Shown: positions 37,118-47,864, counted from the stretch's first letter. The stretch is DNA of 64,000 nt from Acephala macrosclerotiorum (GCA_014904845.1 MU119392.1:1-64000), one strand, 5' to 3'. The notes: generated by a model not told the origin, from the letters alone. Program-made: numbers and translations.

Positions 37118-37765
37118 TCAATGTCTCCTCCTTCTACGCCGTCTTCCTCCGCGCTCCCGGTCGTCGTAATCATCATCCCAAGCCCACAGTCTTCTCCTCT
37201 CGTCCCAGTACTTGTCTCGCTCCCTCTTTCTCTCCGCTTCCAACCCTGCTAGTCTATCTCTCTTTACAAACTTTTCGCTCTGCCAATCCAGCGCGTAATC
37301 TTTCGGCATCCAATCCTTCAACCTGAATGCCAAAGGAACTTGGCTATCAGGGCTTTGCTCATACAGTCCAACATTCTTGTGTACAGAACGGTGGAGAGGG
37401 TACAGTTTTCTGCTGGACAGTCCTAGACAAGCTGAAGATGCACGGTCTAAAGTCTCGAAGATGTTCAACTTCAATTCATTCGGGAGGTCCGTGAGGCGGG
37501 ACCTGTGGCTGTGACGACTCTGGCGAGAAGGCTCTGGTGGGGTGTAGTATGACCGACCTTCTCGACTGTTAGCTTTGCTTATTAGTTGTTGGAAACATGT
37601 CGCACTTCTTGGAGTGTGATACCACAAAGAAGCCGAGATCGATGGACGAGCTTGCCAATGCGAAGGCTTCAACGAGGTCGAGGTGCGTCTCAATCCCCAT
37701 CTTCTTCTCGGTGGTTCTAATGGTGCCTTGTAGGGATGATACGAAGAAGAATAGTAGTATGACAT
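37118..37765 (-). CDS. F-box-like protein with Arg-rich tail (member 1 of local group)
   Basis: One minus-strand exon from ATG 37765 (MSYYYSSSYHPY) encodes 215 residues. An F-box-like motif follows LTDLPNELKLNIFETLD, then CLGLSSRKLYPLHR, the usual fungal pattern, near residues 95-135. After it comes VPLAFRLKDWMP, a Lys/Arg/Glu-rich helix, and a C-terminal string of arginines (RRRRRRRH). F-box proteins recruit substrates to SCF ubiquitin ligases through Skp1; binding to Skp1 is inferred. The gene is close in design to the genes at 40888-41584 and 43100-43766, all on the same strand. It is short for an F-box protein and lacks a recognisable substrate-binding domain. The upstream TTG-started extension to 37807 is not needed. 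Confidence 0.65.
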   Translation of the reverse strand: MSYYYSSSYHPYKAPLEPPRRRWGLRRTSTSLKPSHWQARPSISASLWYHTPRSATCFQQLISKANSREGRSYYTPPEPSRQSRHSHRSRLTDLPNELKLNIFETLDRASSACLGLSSRKLYPLHRSVHKNVGLYEQSPDSQVPLAFRLKDWMPKDYALDWQSEKFVKRDRLAGLEAERKRERDKYWDERRRLWAWDDDYDDRERGGRRRRRRRH

Positions 37766-38669
37766 AGTGCGAGGTAGTACCGTTCGTCGCGATTTGAGTG
37801 AGAGCAAGAAGATAGTGCACTACTGCTAGAAATACTAATGCGAGTATACGTAGTACTTTTTGATGCGTTGAATTTGAGATATCAGAGCTAGCACCGCTGC
37901 AGTACTGTTCTTATAGGATAAATTCCCTCCTTTCAATTAGGGGAGGACACCTCCACGATAATAATACACCACAAGAGCACGTCACATCTCTTTCATCTTA
38001 CATCTCCCTCACAAGGCGTCCACACCGAAACATTCCGACATCACCATCCTTACCATATTACCTTTATTTTCGTTGCTGCGAAAACTACAAAGGAGGCAGA
38101 AAGGTTGCAAGTGCGGCATCCAAAAGCAGGGCCCAATGACCCCTTCAGCTCGCCAGGCTGCATCAGCGACGACACAGCCTCATCACCAGTTCAACCTCTT
38201 CGCTCAGCCTGAGCCTCATGAGCAAGAAAGGCGCATGATTGGTTGGGCTTGTGACCAGTTGCGAGGAACGAGAGAAGGGCCTCGTGATCTCGACCCTCGT
38301 GATCCCTTTTATTTGGGCTGGGTCTCGTGACCAACTCGCTCTCAACTGCTTGAGGGCCTTTGCTCCTTCATTTTGAAGAGACTTGCTTCGTGAACCAATC
38401 GAGGCATCTGAGGGAATACTTTCTTGTTCCTTCTATTGAAGTCCTTCCAAGTTCGTTGGTAAACGCCTCGGCCATTCTCTAGAAATTGCGCAAACACCCC
38501 CTTCGAGATCAGAACGTCGCGCAATATCTATCTTTGTTTGATGTCTCTCATCTCTTCAACTTCAATGTCGAGAAGAAAATCTCAAGCTGAGCTAGCCCCA
38601 AGTTGTCGCTATCCGGCGCTCTCTTGGCGCTCGTTTCTTGGCTAGTCAGGGCTGCTGATATCTCTTGTA
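37766..38669. other. Intergenic, no supported gene
   Basis: Promoter side of the first F-box-like gene. An 85-codon plus-strand frame (38073-38330) has no domain-like features. Confidence 0.5.
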
Positions 38670-39435
38670 CAGTCGGGTTCGCTTAAAACTCGTCACATGA
38701 TTTTATTATTTACCAACTTTAATTTAGTAAACTTTAATAAAATAATATTAAAACTTTTTCGATTTAAAATATTTTACAATTTAATATAAAAATAATTATT
38801 TAAATTTAAATTTTTTTTATTTATATAAATAATATATTTATAAAATATTTTTAATATTTTTTACGAAATATAATATTATATAATAATAAATAATACTATA
38901 AATAAAATAATTGAAATTAAATCGTTTAATATAAAACAAATTTAAAATAAAATTATTTTATTTTAAAATTTTTTAAAGTTTTTAAAAAGAAAAATTTTAA
39001 ATAATAAAATTTTAAATATTAAGATTTTCGTTATTTTTCGTTTATTTTCGCTTATTTTTCGTAAACTTATAAGTTTTAAACAATTAAAATTAAAGTATTT
39101 ATTAAAAATAAAAATAAATTTTTTTTATTACGATTTAAACTTTATAAAAAATTTATAAATTTATAATTAAACTTTATTTTTAAATTTTAATTAATTAATA
39201 AATTTACGTTTAATATAATAAAAATTTTATATATATATATTTTAATTTTTAAAAATTAATTATAAAATATACTATTAATATATATAATATATAATAACGT
39301 TTTTAGTATTATTTTAATAATACAATTTTAATTTTTTTTAATTACGTAAAATTTTATTTATTTTTAAAAAAGTTATAAAAAGAATAAAATTGAAGTACCG
39401 AAAATCACGTGACGAGTTTTAATGTGACCCGATTG
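38670..39435. mobile_element. TIR element with TA duplication (766 bp)
   Basis: Ends read CAGTCGGGT and, inverted, CAATCGGGT, each flanked by TA. The inverted repeats go on for about 38 bp: TTAAAACTCGTCAC[A/G]TGATTTT is common to both. The differences between the arms include C/T and G/A transitions. The interior is almost pure A/T, its cytosines mostly in CG, and has no reading frame. It is a non-autonomous element probably mobilised by a Tc1/mariner-like enzyme. It ends 277 bp before the start codon of the intact sulfotransferase gene. Confidence 0.85.
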
Positions 39436-39711
39436 TACACTGGTTGTCACTCTCAGCTCTACCGAATTTTACGTACCTAAATTTCGCAAGAGTGTTTCAA
39501 TACAGTGAGATGTTGCGACCACGCTAGCTGACAGCAGGAGTTACTCTATAGCCAAATGATGATCGACACCGCCTTAGGGCTGACATTTCCCTACAGGGCT
39601 GAGATACTTACGGACGTATACATCAGGGCTCCTACCTCAACTTCGAATCTACAAAAGTCTTCCCAAGTTTTATATTTCCTTCCTTGCCATTTCAAACAAT
39701 ATCAGCCCATC

Positions 39712-40611
39712 ATGAGCGACTATGAGAAGTACCCTGAGTTGTTCGAGGAGGACCATCAACTTGATCCCCAGACTCGAAAACGATCAGTACCAATGAAAGT
39801 CATGAACTTGAGCATGGTACAAACTGGAACAACTTGTAAGTCATTCAAATCGCCCTTCGATTCTTCCAGATCTCGCTAATATTTTCAAGCACTCCAACGC
39901 GCCCTTGAAATCCTAGGCATCAAACCCGTCGCCCACGGCTTCGCGATCTTCACCCAATCCCGCGACCTGAATATGTGGCAGGAAGGCATGCAAGCCAAAT
40001 GGTGGCCTTCACCTGACAATCCTCCGTTCAGAAGGGAGGAGTTTGATAATCTACTCGGACAATATGAAGGATTGTCAGATTGGCCATGCATCGCCTTCTC
40101 CGAGGAGCTCATTAAAGCTTACCCTGAGGCGAAAGTCATTTTGGTGGAGAGGGAGATTGAGTCTTGGCATAAAAGTTTCCAGAAAACGGTCGCGAGTAAT
40201 GTTTTCTGGCCTTTGTTTCATGGTATTGCGATGTTGGATTATGATTACCTTGGGCAGTTCCAGATTATGACTCGGCTCATGGTTAGAGGCTGGTTTGAAG
40301 CGGAGAATCAGCAGAAGCTAGAGGAAAGCGCGAGACGGACGTATCGCGACCATTACGACAATGTAAGAAAATGGACTCCGAAGCAGAGATTGTTAGACTT
40401 CAAGCTGGAGGATGGATGGGAGCCTTTGTGTGAGTTCTTGGATGTAGAGGTTCCGGATGTTCCGTTTCCAAGGATTAATGATGCGGATGAGTTACGGAAG
40501 AGGATTAATATTGTGTTAGGGATCACGGCGAGGAGGGTCTTGAAGAAGGCGGCTTTGGGGTTTGGTGTTGTAGGGGCTGGTTCTTTGGCATGTTGGATGC
40601 AGAGGTCTTGA
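39712..40611 (+). CDS. Sulfotransferase-family P-loop protein (Sulfotransfer_4)
   Basis: Two exons, 39712-39835 and 39890-40611, with a 54-bp intron; 281 residues. The N-terminal half has the family P-loop-like motif across the intron (MVQTGTT/SLQRALEILG), used to bind PAPS in true sulfotransferases. Further landmarks are FDNLLGQYEGLSDWPCIAFSEELI, YPEAKVILVEREIESWHKSF and LLDFKLEDGWEPLCEFLDVEVPDVPFP. The last ~25 residues (KKAALGFGVVGAGSLACWM) may be a membrane segment. Fungal proteins of this group (PF17784) are numerous and mostly uncharacterised; actual sulfotransferase activity is not shown for them. The start at 39712 fits the family. The gene follows a TIR element (38670-39435) closely. 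A broken paralogue sits at 45021-46139. No lesion is seen. Confidence 0.85.
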
Positions 40612-40887
40612 AGCCTGGTGCTCATATGTTTGCAATGCACGCTGGAATCTCACTTCAAGTTAGTTGAAATAGATTCGTTCATCGAGTACGAGGTCAGCAA
40701 AGCATTCGTGATTCATCGGCTTCATTTTTGTTCTGCTACCTACCTACTCACTTACCTTGGTAGTACCTACTTAAATCATAAGACGTCCAACCTCGTATCC
40801 CCTTCGACCCCTTCCCCTCCCCCGTCCCCTCTATCTTCCTATCCCCTCCACCCAACGCTTCTCCTCAACCTCCGCCAAGAGAGACAA

Positions 40888-41584
40888 TCAGTCTCTAGGC
40901 CTCCTTTTCCGACTCCCCTCAACCTCATCATACTCATCATCCTCCACAAACCCACTCTCCTCCTCCCTCCACTCCCTCCTATACTCCACCGCATGCTGAT
41001 TCCAATAGCTCTTCACCGACCAAGCCGGCTCATCATCCCACTCATCAAATATCCCCTTCCCGTCTCTTATCGCTGCTCTGGCAACGAATCTCGAAGCTGA
41101 AGTTGTGTAAGTCAGACACTGCGGAATCCAAGAAGTCAGGATGTCGCCAAGCTGGAGACGCAAATCGAGAGACACGCATTCCCAGAGCTTGACGGATCCG
41201 TGACTTGCGCGGTGAATGGCGTAGAAGTGCTTGGATGTGAGGCCGATGCAGGTGGAAGATACGGGGTCGAGGAAGTCGAAGATCAGGAGCTGGAGCTCAG
41301 GTGGGATGCGGGCGACATGGAGGGGTAGCTTGGGGGTTGGATCTACTTTGGAGGTTAGCAATGACCTTTGAGGGGAAAGCAAGATTCTCGCCAGTAAATT
41401 CCTTTGTCTTGACTATGACTCTGCAACTGGAGCTGGGAGCGCTTGGCACTTGCTCCCAAGACGTGTGGTCCTTGGCTGGCTTCTTTCGTTTCTTCTTCTT
41501 CTTTGTCACAACTGGCGTCGGAGGGTCTGCGAGACTCAACGACGCAATTCGAGAGATGATATTTGCAAAATCCTGTTCATCCAT
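40888..41584 (-). CDS. F-box-like protein (member 2 of local group)
   Basis: Minus strand, two frames that must be joined by a splice. ATG 41584 begins MDEQDFANIISRIASLSLADP and a run of lysines (KKKKKRKK). The second part, from about 41360 to the stop at 40888, reads LPLHVARIPPELQLLIFDFLD, CIGLTSKHFYAIHRAS, the F-box-like pattern, then LWECVSLDLRLQLGDILTSW and an acidic Glu/Asp tail. A branch-site-like TGCTAAC and acceptor CCAAAG lie just before the second part, but I could not fix the donor; a GC donor (GCAAGT) is possible. The whole would be about 200 residues. If no splice exists, the gene has a frameshift. It resembles the genes at 37118 and 43100. Confidence 0.6.
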
Positions 41585-42286
41585 CTTTACTTGAAGTAGG
41601 TCGATCTCTGATTAGTATTCGCGCAAGGTAAGGAGATCAAGACTCTACACGCTAAAGGAACGAAGAAGCTGAAGGTGGTGACGCGCGTTGGTAATGGTGA
41701 ATTCTAGACTCGGCACTAAAGTGCAAGTTTGCCTTTTGGAGTTCACGTGGGACGAAGAAATCAGACGAAGGGACGATGTTACGTAGCTTTACGGTATTCC
41801 TAGTGTTATTTTCCTTGTTCTGGCGGAGTTCGTAAGCTTCTCGGGCGGGAAATGCCAGAAGAACGAGGCACTTGTCCGCTTCCCGGAGGACATAAAACCA
41901 AAGCCAAGTAGGATCACCACTACCTCGGACTGAAAGTGATGTAAAATTTAATCAAGTCAGATTTCAAAAGCGGATTTGAATATCATATTTATGTACTCAG
42001 AGAGGCTGTTGTTGAGAAGTGTTTGTACAGTAGTAAATCGCCGTTGCTTTCACCAGCGGCGATCCCTTCGCAACGACACGATTCATAAAATGTTCAGAAT
42101 AGTGTTCTAATTCAGCCCCCTTTTAACTTCTATCTCAAGCCTTTCACCTCCGAGGCCTTCGCAAGATCTTTGCGAGCCTCATACTTGTACTTTTACACCA
42201 TCTGACAAGCATCCTTAGCTGAGAACTAACTACTTTGCACAGGCGTCTTGTGTACGAACTTATCTGATCTGCAGTGGTAAAGAAAG
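41585..42286. other. Intergenic, no gene seen
   Basis: No credible frame on either strand. Confidence 0.5.
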
Positions 42287-42558
42287 TTAGATAGCATCCG
42301 TCTCAAGAGACAAGCCGATAAAGATGCCTAGAAGGGCAGATCCAAGAATACCCAAGATCTGCCTGGTGAGTTCGGTAGGAAGACTTGCGATCGCAGCTCG
42401 ATTTTGTGCCCGGAGGATTTCTGCGCGCATATTAGACCTGTACTTAACTTGATTCGGCGGAACAGCTAACCTTCATCTGTCTTGCGCTCACAGACCTTGG
42501 CTCCTATGGCCTCCATTGATATATTCAACTCATCTGCGACATTTTCCTCTCCCGTCAT
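42287..42558 (-). CDS. Possible small tail-anchored protein
   Basis: Two minus-strand pieces, 42471-42558 and 42287-42420, join across a 50-bp GT..AG intron with frame kept, from ATG 42558; 73 residues. The first piece reads MTGEENVADELNISMEAIG; the second EILRAQNRAAIASLPTEL and ends with a hydrophobic segment (ILGILGSALLGIFIGLSL) and a short tail. The frame also continues upstream of the ATG (NPATIQHENESKELG) for about 20 codons, so the true start may be further up or this may be the 3' end of a larger decayed gene. I do not recognise the family. An amphipathic helix followed by a C-terminal membrane anchor is all that can be seen. Confidence 0.35.
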
Positions 42559-43099
42559 TCCAAGCTCCTTGCTTTCGTTTTCATGTTGAATAGTGGCTGG
42601 GTTGAGATTCGTTACGATGGTGGTGAGATTGTGGGCTCAGGCTTGGTGATGAAACCAGCTACCTTGGTATCCTCAAGTTCACTCAACTTTGCGCGTGGTT
42701 GTGAAGTTATTTCCACGGAGGAAATTTAGCGTGGTTGCGCGAAGGCGCCTCGCCTTCGCCCGGTCTCCTTTTCGAGGTGGCTCGCTTAATTTCGGACACC
42801 TCCACCGGCTTTACGAACAATGACACACAATTTAAAATGTAGAACGAGGGCAACAAGAGCTCAAGCCCAAGACAGTAAAGCATTTCTATGACGTCGATTC
42901 AAGTAAAAGTCTTCATTATTGTAACTTAATCAGGAATTTTGTCGCCCTTTAGTCTAATAAGGCTTGAGTCAAAAAACGCAAACTGGCCCATCAACCCAGA
43001 GACAGAGCCCTGAAATTTCAAAACAATAGTACTTAGGTAGATTATTTCACCCAGGGAGAATGCAATCTTGAATCTCCGGACCTCTAATTACTCGTGACA
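42559..43099. other. Intergenic with a GC-rich hairpin
   Basis: No gene seen. At 42739-42759 there is a perfect 9-bp stem (GCGAAGGCG / CGCCTTCGC) with a 3-base loop. Confidence 0.55.
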
Positions 43100-43766
43100 T
43101 CACCCGGACATCACCCCAGGTCCGTGCTGTTGAAGCCGATTTGCGTAGTCTTGGTCGAGCACTAGATCATTCCAACTCGTCTTGATTCTCTCCTCGTACC
43201 CTTCATTGGCCTTCGGAATCTCCCCCAGGGTATCGAATTTTATGTATCAACCATAAAATCGGCTGTCGTTGCCGGATTCACCGTGAATCCGATCCTTAAC
43301 ATCAAGACGAAGCATTGTCTTTGAAAGATATGCTCTGAGGGGAAGAACTCCTTGGGAAAGTCGCCCAGATAGACTCATCAGAATACGTGTCTACCCTTGA
43401 CTACGATCGATATCGATGAGACCTTTCCATATCAAGCTCTATGGTGGGGATAAAATTGCTTGGAAGTGAGCCTGAGAGAGATGGATACGTCTGGCTGAGG
43501 CGGCCGAAGATCATAAGATGGATCTCTGGCGGAAGTTTGGTGATATAAAGGGCCGTGGGCGTTAGAATAAATCACATTAACAACGCAAATTCGAGGCGGA
43601 AAGATCTGTGGCCTACAAGAAGTGTCAACTTCTGCTACTTGAGCGAGGGGAATTGATTTTACTGCAGGAATCGTATTGGTAATATTGGATGTATCAGTGC
43701 CTTGTTGGCAAGGGCAGCCGCTTTGAGCTTTGCGACCGCCCCTTTTTGGTTCTTTGTCTTAGCCAT
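43100..43766 (-). pseudogene. F-box-like gene remnant (member 3 of local group)
   Basis: Minus strand. ATG 43766 begins MAKTKNQKGAVAKLKAAALA, then the frame is broken. Near 43540 LYITKLPPEIHLMIFGRL appears, after which the frame shifts and SISLRLTSKQFYPHHRA follows, together the same F-box-like block as in the genes at 37118 and 40888. The last part, KFDTLGEIPKANEGYEERI ... WNDLVLDQDYANRLQ, runs to a TGA at 43100-43102. Several stops lie between the pieces. At least two frame changes or an unseen intron plus one change are needed. Confidence 0.55.
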
Positions 43767-44481
43767 TGCGAACGAGTGGGGTGACTGAGTAGTAGAATGA
43801 AAGGAACCTGGGTGGAGTGCGTGCTATGTTAAATTCTATGATGAGTGCAAACCGTTTGGGTGCTGATGAGGAAATGAAAGGAGTGTTGTTGGAAAGTGAC
43901 CTGCTCTTGCACTTAACCTGTAGGTGAAACAAGTCAAATTTGCCGCAACAACCGCTAGCATCTTTTCTCCTACTTTAAAAACTAGTGGGTTTAAAATTAA
44001 TTCATATTAGGCTTTTGGAAGCACGTCTTTGGTTTTCAAGACGAAAGGGCAAGCCCACTTGAGGTATTCACCTCGAGGACCTAATTGTATTCATGACTCT
44101 TTACGATTTGCCAGGTAAATTTACGTACCTTGCGGTTTTCTTAAGCTATTCTCTCAAAAGGATCTATAAAAGCAAGGTCTTTCGTTAGCGGATCACGATT
44201 TATAGAGGAGTGGTACAGGGGGCCAAATGCCAAGACTTTGTTTGAATTTTCCAACTCAATGTCAGACTCTCCGCCTCTTTTTTGCCCGGAACTCATGCTT
44301 TATGCAGCTTCCAGACCAAACTTCGGGGGCTAGCAGCTTGGGCAAGTTTGGCAATCCCCATTGGTGGACATACACGAGAACCGAACATGTGACATAAGCA
44401 AGCTAGGTACCACGTCGTGTTCAAATTGTGCTTCACATCCTTTCCTTCAGTTCCTAGATTGCAAGCTCTTGGAACAACAGC
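43767..44481. other. Intergenic, no gene seen
   Basis: Upstream region of ERG28 and of the third F-box-like gene (divergent). No recognised motif. Confidence 0.5.
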
Positions 44482-44941
44482 ATGACTTGGTTTCCAAATG
44501 ATAATGGCCTATTGCCCTACTTCCTCCTCATCGTTAGTCGAGCCTCCCTTTTCTAGAACTTCGCTAACAAAGTAGGACGGTGCTCTTTCTTGGTACAGCA
44601 CGATACAATCATATCTTGCCCCACTGTGGTCAGGTGGGATGATGGGAATGTACACCGGTCCCAATCAATCACAAGTCACGATTCTGTCAGCACACACGTT
44701 TGGTTCATGGTTGATTCTGAGCGGCTTCATCCGATTCTACACAGCGTACAATATCTCGAACCCTGGCGTTTACGCAGTTGCCTTCTGTACCTTCGTTGCT
44801 ATCTCATGGCATTATTTGACAGAATGGTTGGTCTTTCGGACGATGGATATGAGCTCTGGACTGGCGATGGGGTTGTGCATGGACTGTGGGGCTGTCATTT
44901 GGATGTGGATGCAATGGAATGGTTACGTTCGGCATGCGTGA
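44482..44941 (+). CDS. ERG28: Ergosterol biosynthesis scaffold protein Erg28
   Basis: Two exons, 44482-44532 and 44576-44941 (43-bp intron, GTTAGT..GTAG, phase 0), give 138 residues, the family's usual length. Four hydrophobic segments fit an ER membrane protein. Family landmarks are STIQSYL near residue 28, SAHTFGSWLILSGFIRFYTAYNI, NPGVYAVAFCTFVAISWHYLTEWLVF and a last segment rich in Trp and Met. Erg28 tethers the C-4 demethylation enzymes (Erg25, Erg26, Erg27) to each other and to Erg6 in the ER, in sterol synthesis. The very short first exon was chosen because it alone gives the conserved start (LLPYFLLI) in frame. No lesion. A single-copy housekeeping gene sitting among pseudogenes argues that this stretch is real nuclear euchromatin. 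Confidence 0.82.
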
Positions 44942-45020
44942 TAGGAAACTATTGATAGTCATTTTTGAAGAGATTTAGGTTGAAAATTCCTGCATATCTC
45001 CATAGGAATACTACCAGCTA

Positions 45021-46139
45021 CTACTTGCGAGCGACAGCGGCAGTTCTTATCCCCCACGCAATTGCAAATGCAATAGGTGAAACAATCATGACCTTCCCAA
45101 CAATTGTACCAACTCGGATGACCATTAAGTTTTGATGTAGGTCAGCAGTTGCTGAAACCTTGTTGATTCTCGGATATGGCTCATCCAGCACAGGCCTTTC
45201 GAGAAAAGCACATAGTGGCTCCCATCCACCCCCAGCTTTGAATTGTAGCAGATTTCCTTTGAAACAATATCGCGGAAATGCTGGTTATGTCTTAGGAATC
45301 CTTCTCGAACCTTCTCTCTATTGTAAATATCTCCGTCGGTCAGCTGAGCTAGGACAAGCTCGAGGACAGCACGTTCAGCCCTAAGTACCTAAGCATGTGA
45401 GTTTCAGCGATATTAACAGGTATGAATAATGAGCCAAACCGGATCGATCCAAGTCGTGATGAACCTGTATGAGGACCATCCTAGAATTTCATAGAACGAA
45501 TTTTCCACCGAAACCATCCACTTGTCTGGATCTCGGACGCCCAAGACAACTTTCGCATTTGGGTAAGCCGCAATCAGCTCATCAGCAAAGCACGCATTTG
45601 GAACATCCGTGACTGCCTGAACATGAAGACAATGAGTATCAGTACGACCTGCTTCAAGACCAATGGTGAAGAACAATATCGAAGACTAACACTGTAGCTT
45701 CCAAACACCTTGTCAAACTCTTCTTTCCCATATGGCTTCCCTTCGCCGAGCACCTTCGCTCTCACTAAAACGAATTAGTATCAGTATTTCCTTCAGAAAA
45801 GAGAAGCGAGGAGGATGAAACCCGCTCGGGAGCCCCTCCGCCGCAAAATCGAAAAGAAGAGACAGAGGTAAGGTTGATCACTTGCTTCTTCCCAGCACCA
45901 AATGGCCTTGAATCCCCTTCCGTTGAGAGAAAATATCTCCATATAATGGTACGATTTGTATCCTAGCTTCCCAAGCGCTGTGTAGAGCGCTGGGAATGAA
46001 GGTCAGCGATTGTCACTAAAGTTTACGCAGGAAGTGATTAATACATGGTGCCCGTCCGAGAAAGACCCAAACATAACACCTCCATCTCAGCCGGCCGAGG
46101 ATCTCTGACCAGGATTTGATCGACATATCGTCCTGGCAT
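45021..46139 (-). pseudogene. Sulfotransferase-family (Sulfotransfer_4) gene, frameshifted
   Basis: Minus strand. ATG 46139 begins MPGRYVDQILVRDPRPAEME and reads VLCLGLSRTGTM up to an intron. Next come LYTALGKLGYKSYHYMEIF and FKAIWCWEEA, then after a 128-bp-scale intron RAKVLGEGKPYGKEEFDKVFGSY, VTDVPNACFADELIAAYPNA, VVLGVRDPDKWMVSVE, and finally GGGWEPLCAFLERPVLDEPYP with a terminal membrane segment ending VARK at 45021. The order and motifs match the intact gene at 39712. The junction after GTM is off by one base, the one after GSY does not keep frame with the best donor, and a base is missing near 45225 before LQFKAGGGW. The first two could be unusual splices; the third is a true frameshift. 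Confidence 0.78.
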
Positions 46140-46722
46140 ATTTCCTCGTCCTAAAATCCGAAGTCAAGCAAGAACAACGAGATGTGACGAACAGAATTGA
46201 TCTTTTTTTGAGCTATTCAAGCTTGAGGGAGATGCAAAGAGGGTTTAGGCACGTAGTACTGAAGCAAGTGACACTCATATATAGCCAGGCTGAAGCGAGC
46301 AAGTGAGCAAATAAGCAAGTGCTGGCATCGGACTCTTGGCAAGTTCGGCAGCAGCTATTGGCTGCATATACCCGACGTTCAAGGCAATGAATGTTCAAAA
46401 CAAGATACGCGAAAGGCAGCTTACGAGGGCACGGATGGCACACAGTAAGACATCACTTTCTGGTCGATCATTGAAAATATCTGACGAGAACTCTCGAGCT
46501 TTAATTTTGCGCTTTCAAAGACACATTCACATCCAATCAACGTCCAACTCAAATTTCCCTCTATTTAGAAGTGCGAAAAGTTTGGTCTGCTGCTGTCACT
46601 GTACCAGAGCAGAACTCCATTGCTTTTAAATACAAAAACCCATCGTTATCAATAACGAATTAACATTTTATTCGCATTATCTTAGCCCATCCCACCAATC
46701 GAGCGTCAAGAGACTGAATCAG
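46140..46722. other. Intergenic, no gene seen
   Basis: Only short random frames. Confidence 0.5.
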
Positions 46723-47019
46723 TCATAGAACTACCCCTAAGCCCCCAGCAGCAAGCCCCAACCCCATCACGACTGCACCGAGCCCGAGATTCCTTGAGAT
46801 CTCCTGCCCTTCGCTTGAGTCGCAGGGACAAGCAAGGATTCTGCAGCAGCATGGGCAGTAACAGTTATGTTTGTTGTAAACAGTTGGGCAGGATGCGTGT
46901 TGGAGGATTGTAACTGTTTCGTTTGAGTCGGCGAGGGTGAAAGTTGCGAACTGAGAGGTCGAACTGGTGGCGAGCGTGGGCGCCAACATAGAGAGTGTTA
47001 GTGCCATAGAGAGGCGCAT
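46723..47019 (-). CDS. Small cysteine-rich secreted protein, GPI-like tail
   Basis: Single exon on the minus strand, 98 residues. Residues 1-18 (MRLSMALTLSMLAPTLAT) are a signal peptide. The mature part is Thr/Ser-rich and has eight cysteines, seven of them within residues 53-66 (C-Y-C-P-C-C-C then C-P-C). The C-terminal ~22 residues are hydrophobic (LGLGAVVMGLGLAAGG...) with no charged residue after them, as in GPI-anchor signals. I do not recognise a family. Candidates are a cell-wall protein or a small effector. Length is certain only if no intron is hidden. ERG28 and a sulfotransferase pseudogene are nearby, which says nothing of its role. Confidence 0.6.
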   Translation of the reverse strand: MRLSMALTLSMLAPTLATSSTSQFATFTLADSNETVTILQHASCPTVYNKHNCYCPCCCRILACPCDSSEGQEISRNLGLGAVVMGLGLAAGGLGVVL

Positions 47020-47864
47020 GTTGAAGTACGAGTGAGCTCTGTTTGCTACTACGTCTTGGTTTTTGTCAAACGTGATTCTGTGAAGTTGAGGTGTTGGTTC
47101 TAGATTAATTTGATTTGATTTGGAAGGATAAGAATTTCTGGAAAGGAGTAGACAATTGTGCTCAAATTATATACTTCTGTTGGAAGGTAATGGATTCACA
47201 TTATTGCATTTGGGTTTCATACCTTTTCATGAATGTTTTTGACTTAAGCCCTAGAACTCAACATCCCGGAAAATGAAGATTATTGCATTTGAACAACTAC
47301 AATCATATGAATGAATGTACACCTTTCTCAAATAATCGTGTCAAGGACGAAAATTAGAGTGAGATTTATCATGTGTTCCCCCTGAATCTAACCGACAGTC
47401 TTCGAGGACTGCAAATCGCTGTGCTATCAGTGACAATATGTGTAGCTCGGAAAGCTGCCTTGATATTATTCTTTTATCGGTCTATCGTGGTTTCGTCCGT
47501 TCATGGGTGAGTTCAGTGCCATCTCTCTCGCCATGGGACAATGACCAATGGCCTGAGTCGCAAACCTACTGTATTCACTTCACGATCGAACCGTATGTGC
47601 CATCTCACCTATTTACTGTCAATACATTTGTCAAGAATGTCCCTGAAACTTTGGGACATTCAAAGTGTCGTCTTTGAACAAAATTCTGTTGCCTTGCATC
47701 GCTCCTTCTCGGTTCGTCCTCTGCCCGAGCTCTTTCTCGATCCACGCAAACATTTCTGCAACTCACACATAAACAATCAACAAACATACATCATTCCGAA
47801 TATTCAATCCTCACCGGTACATTTAGCACAACTGCAAGATCGCCAGACCGCCTCCGACATCAAA
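47020..47864. other. Intergenic, no gene seen
   Basis: Divergent promoters of the cysteine-rich protein and the ATP-grasp gene. No recognised motif. Confidence 0.5.

Noticed and set aside
38073..38330. 85-codon plus-strand frame
   Set aside because: No recognisable features and no splice partner.
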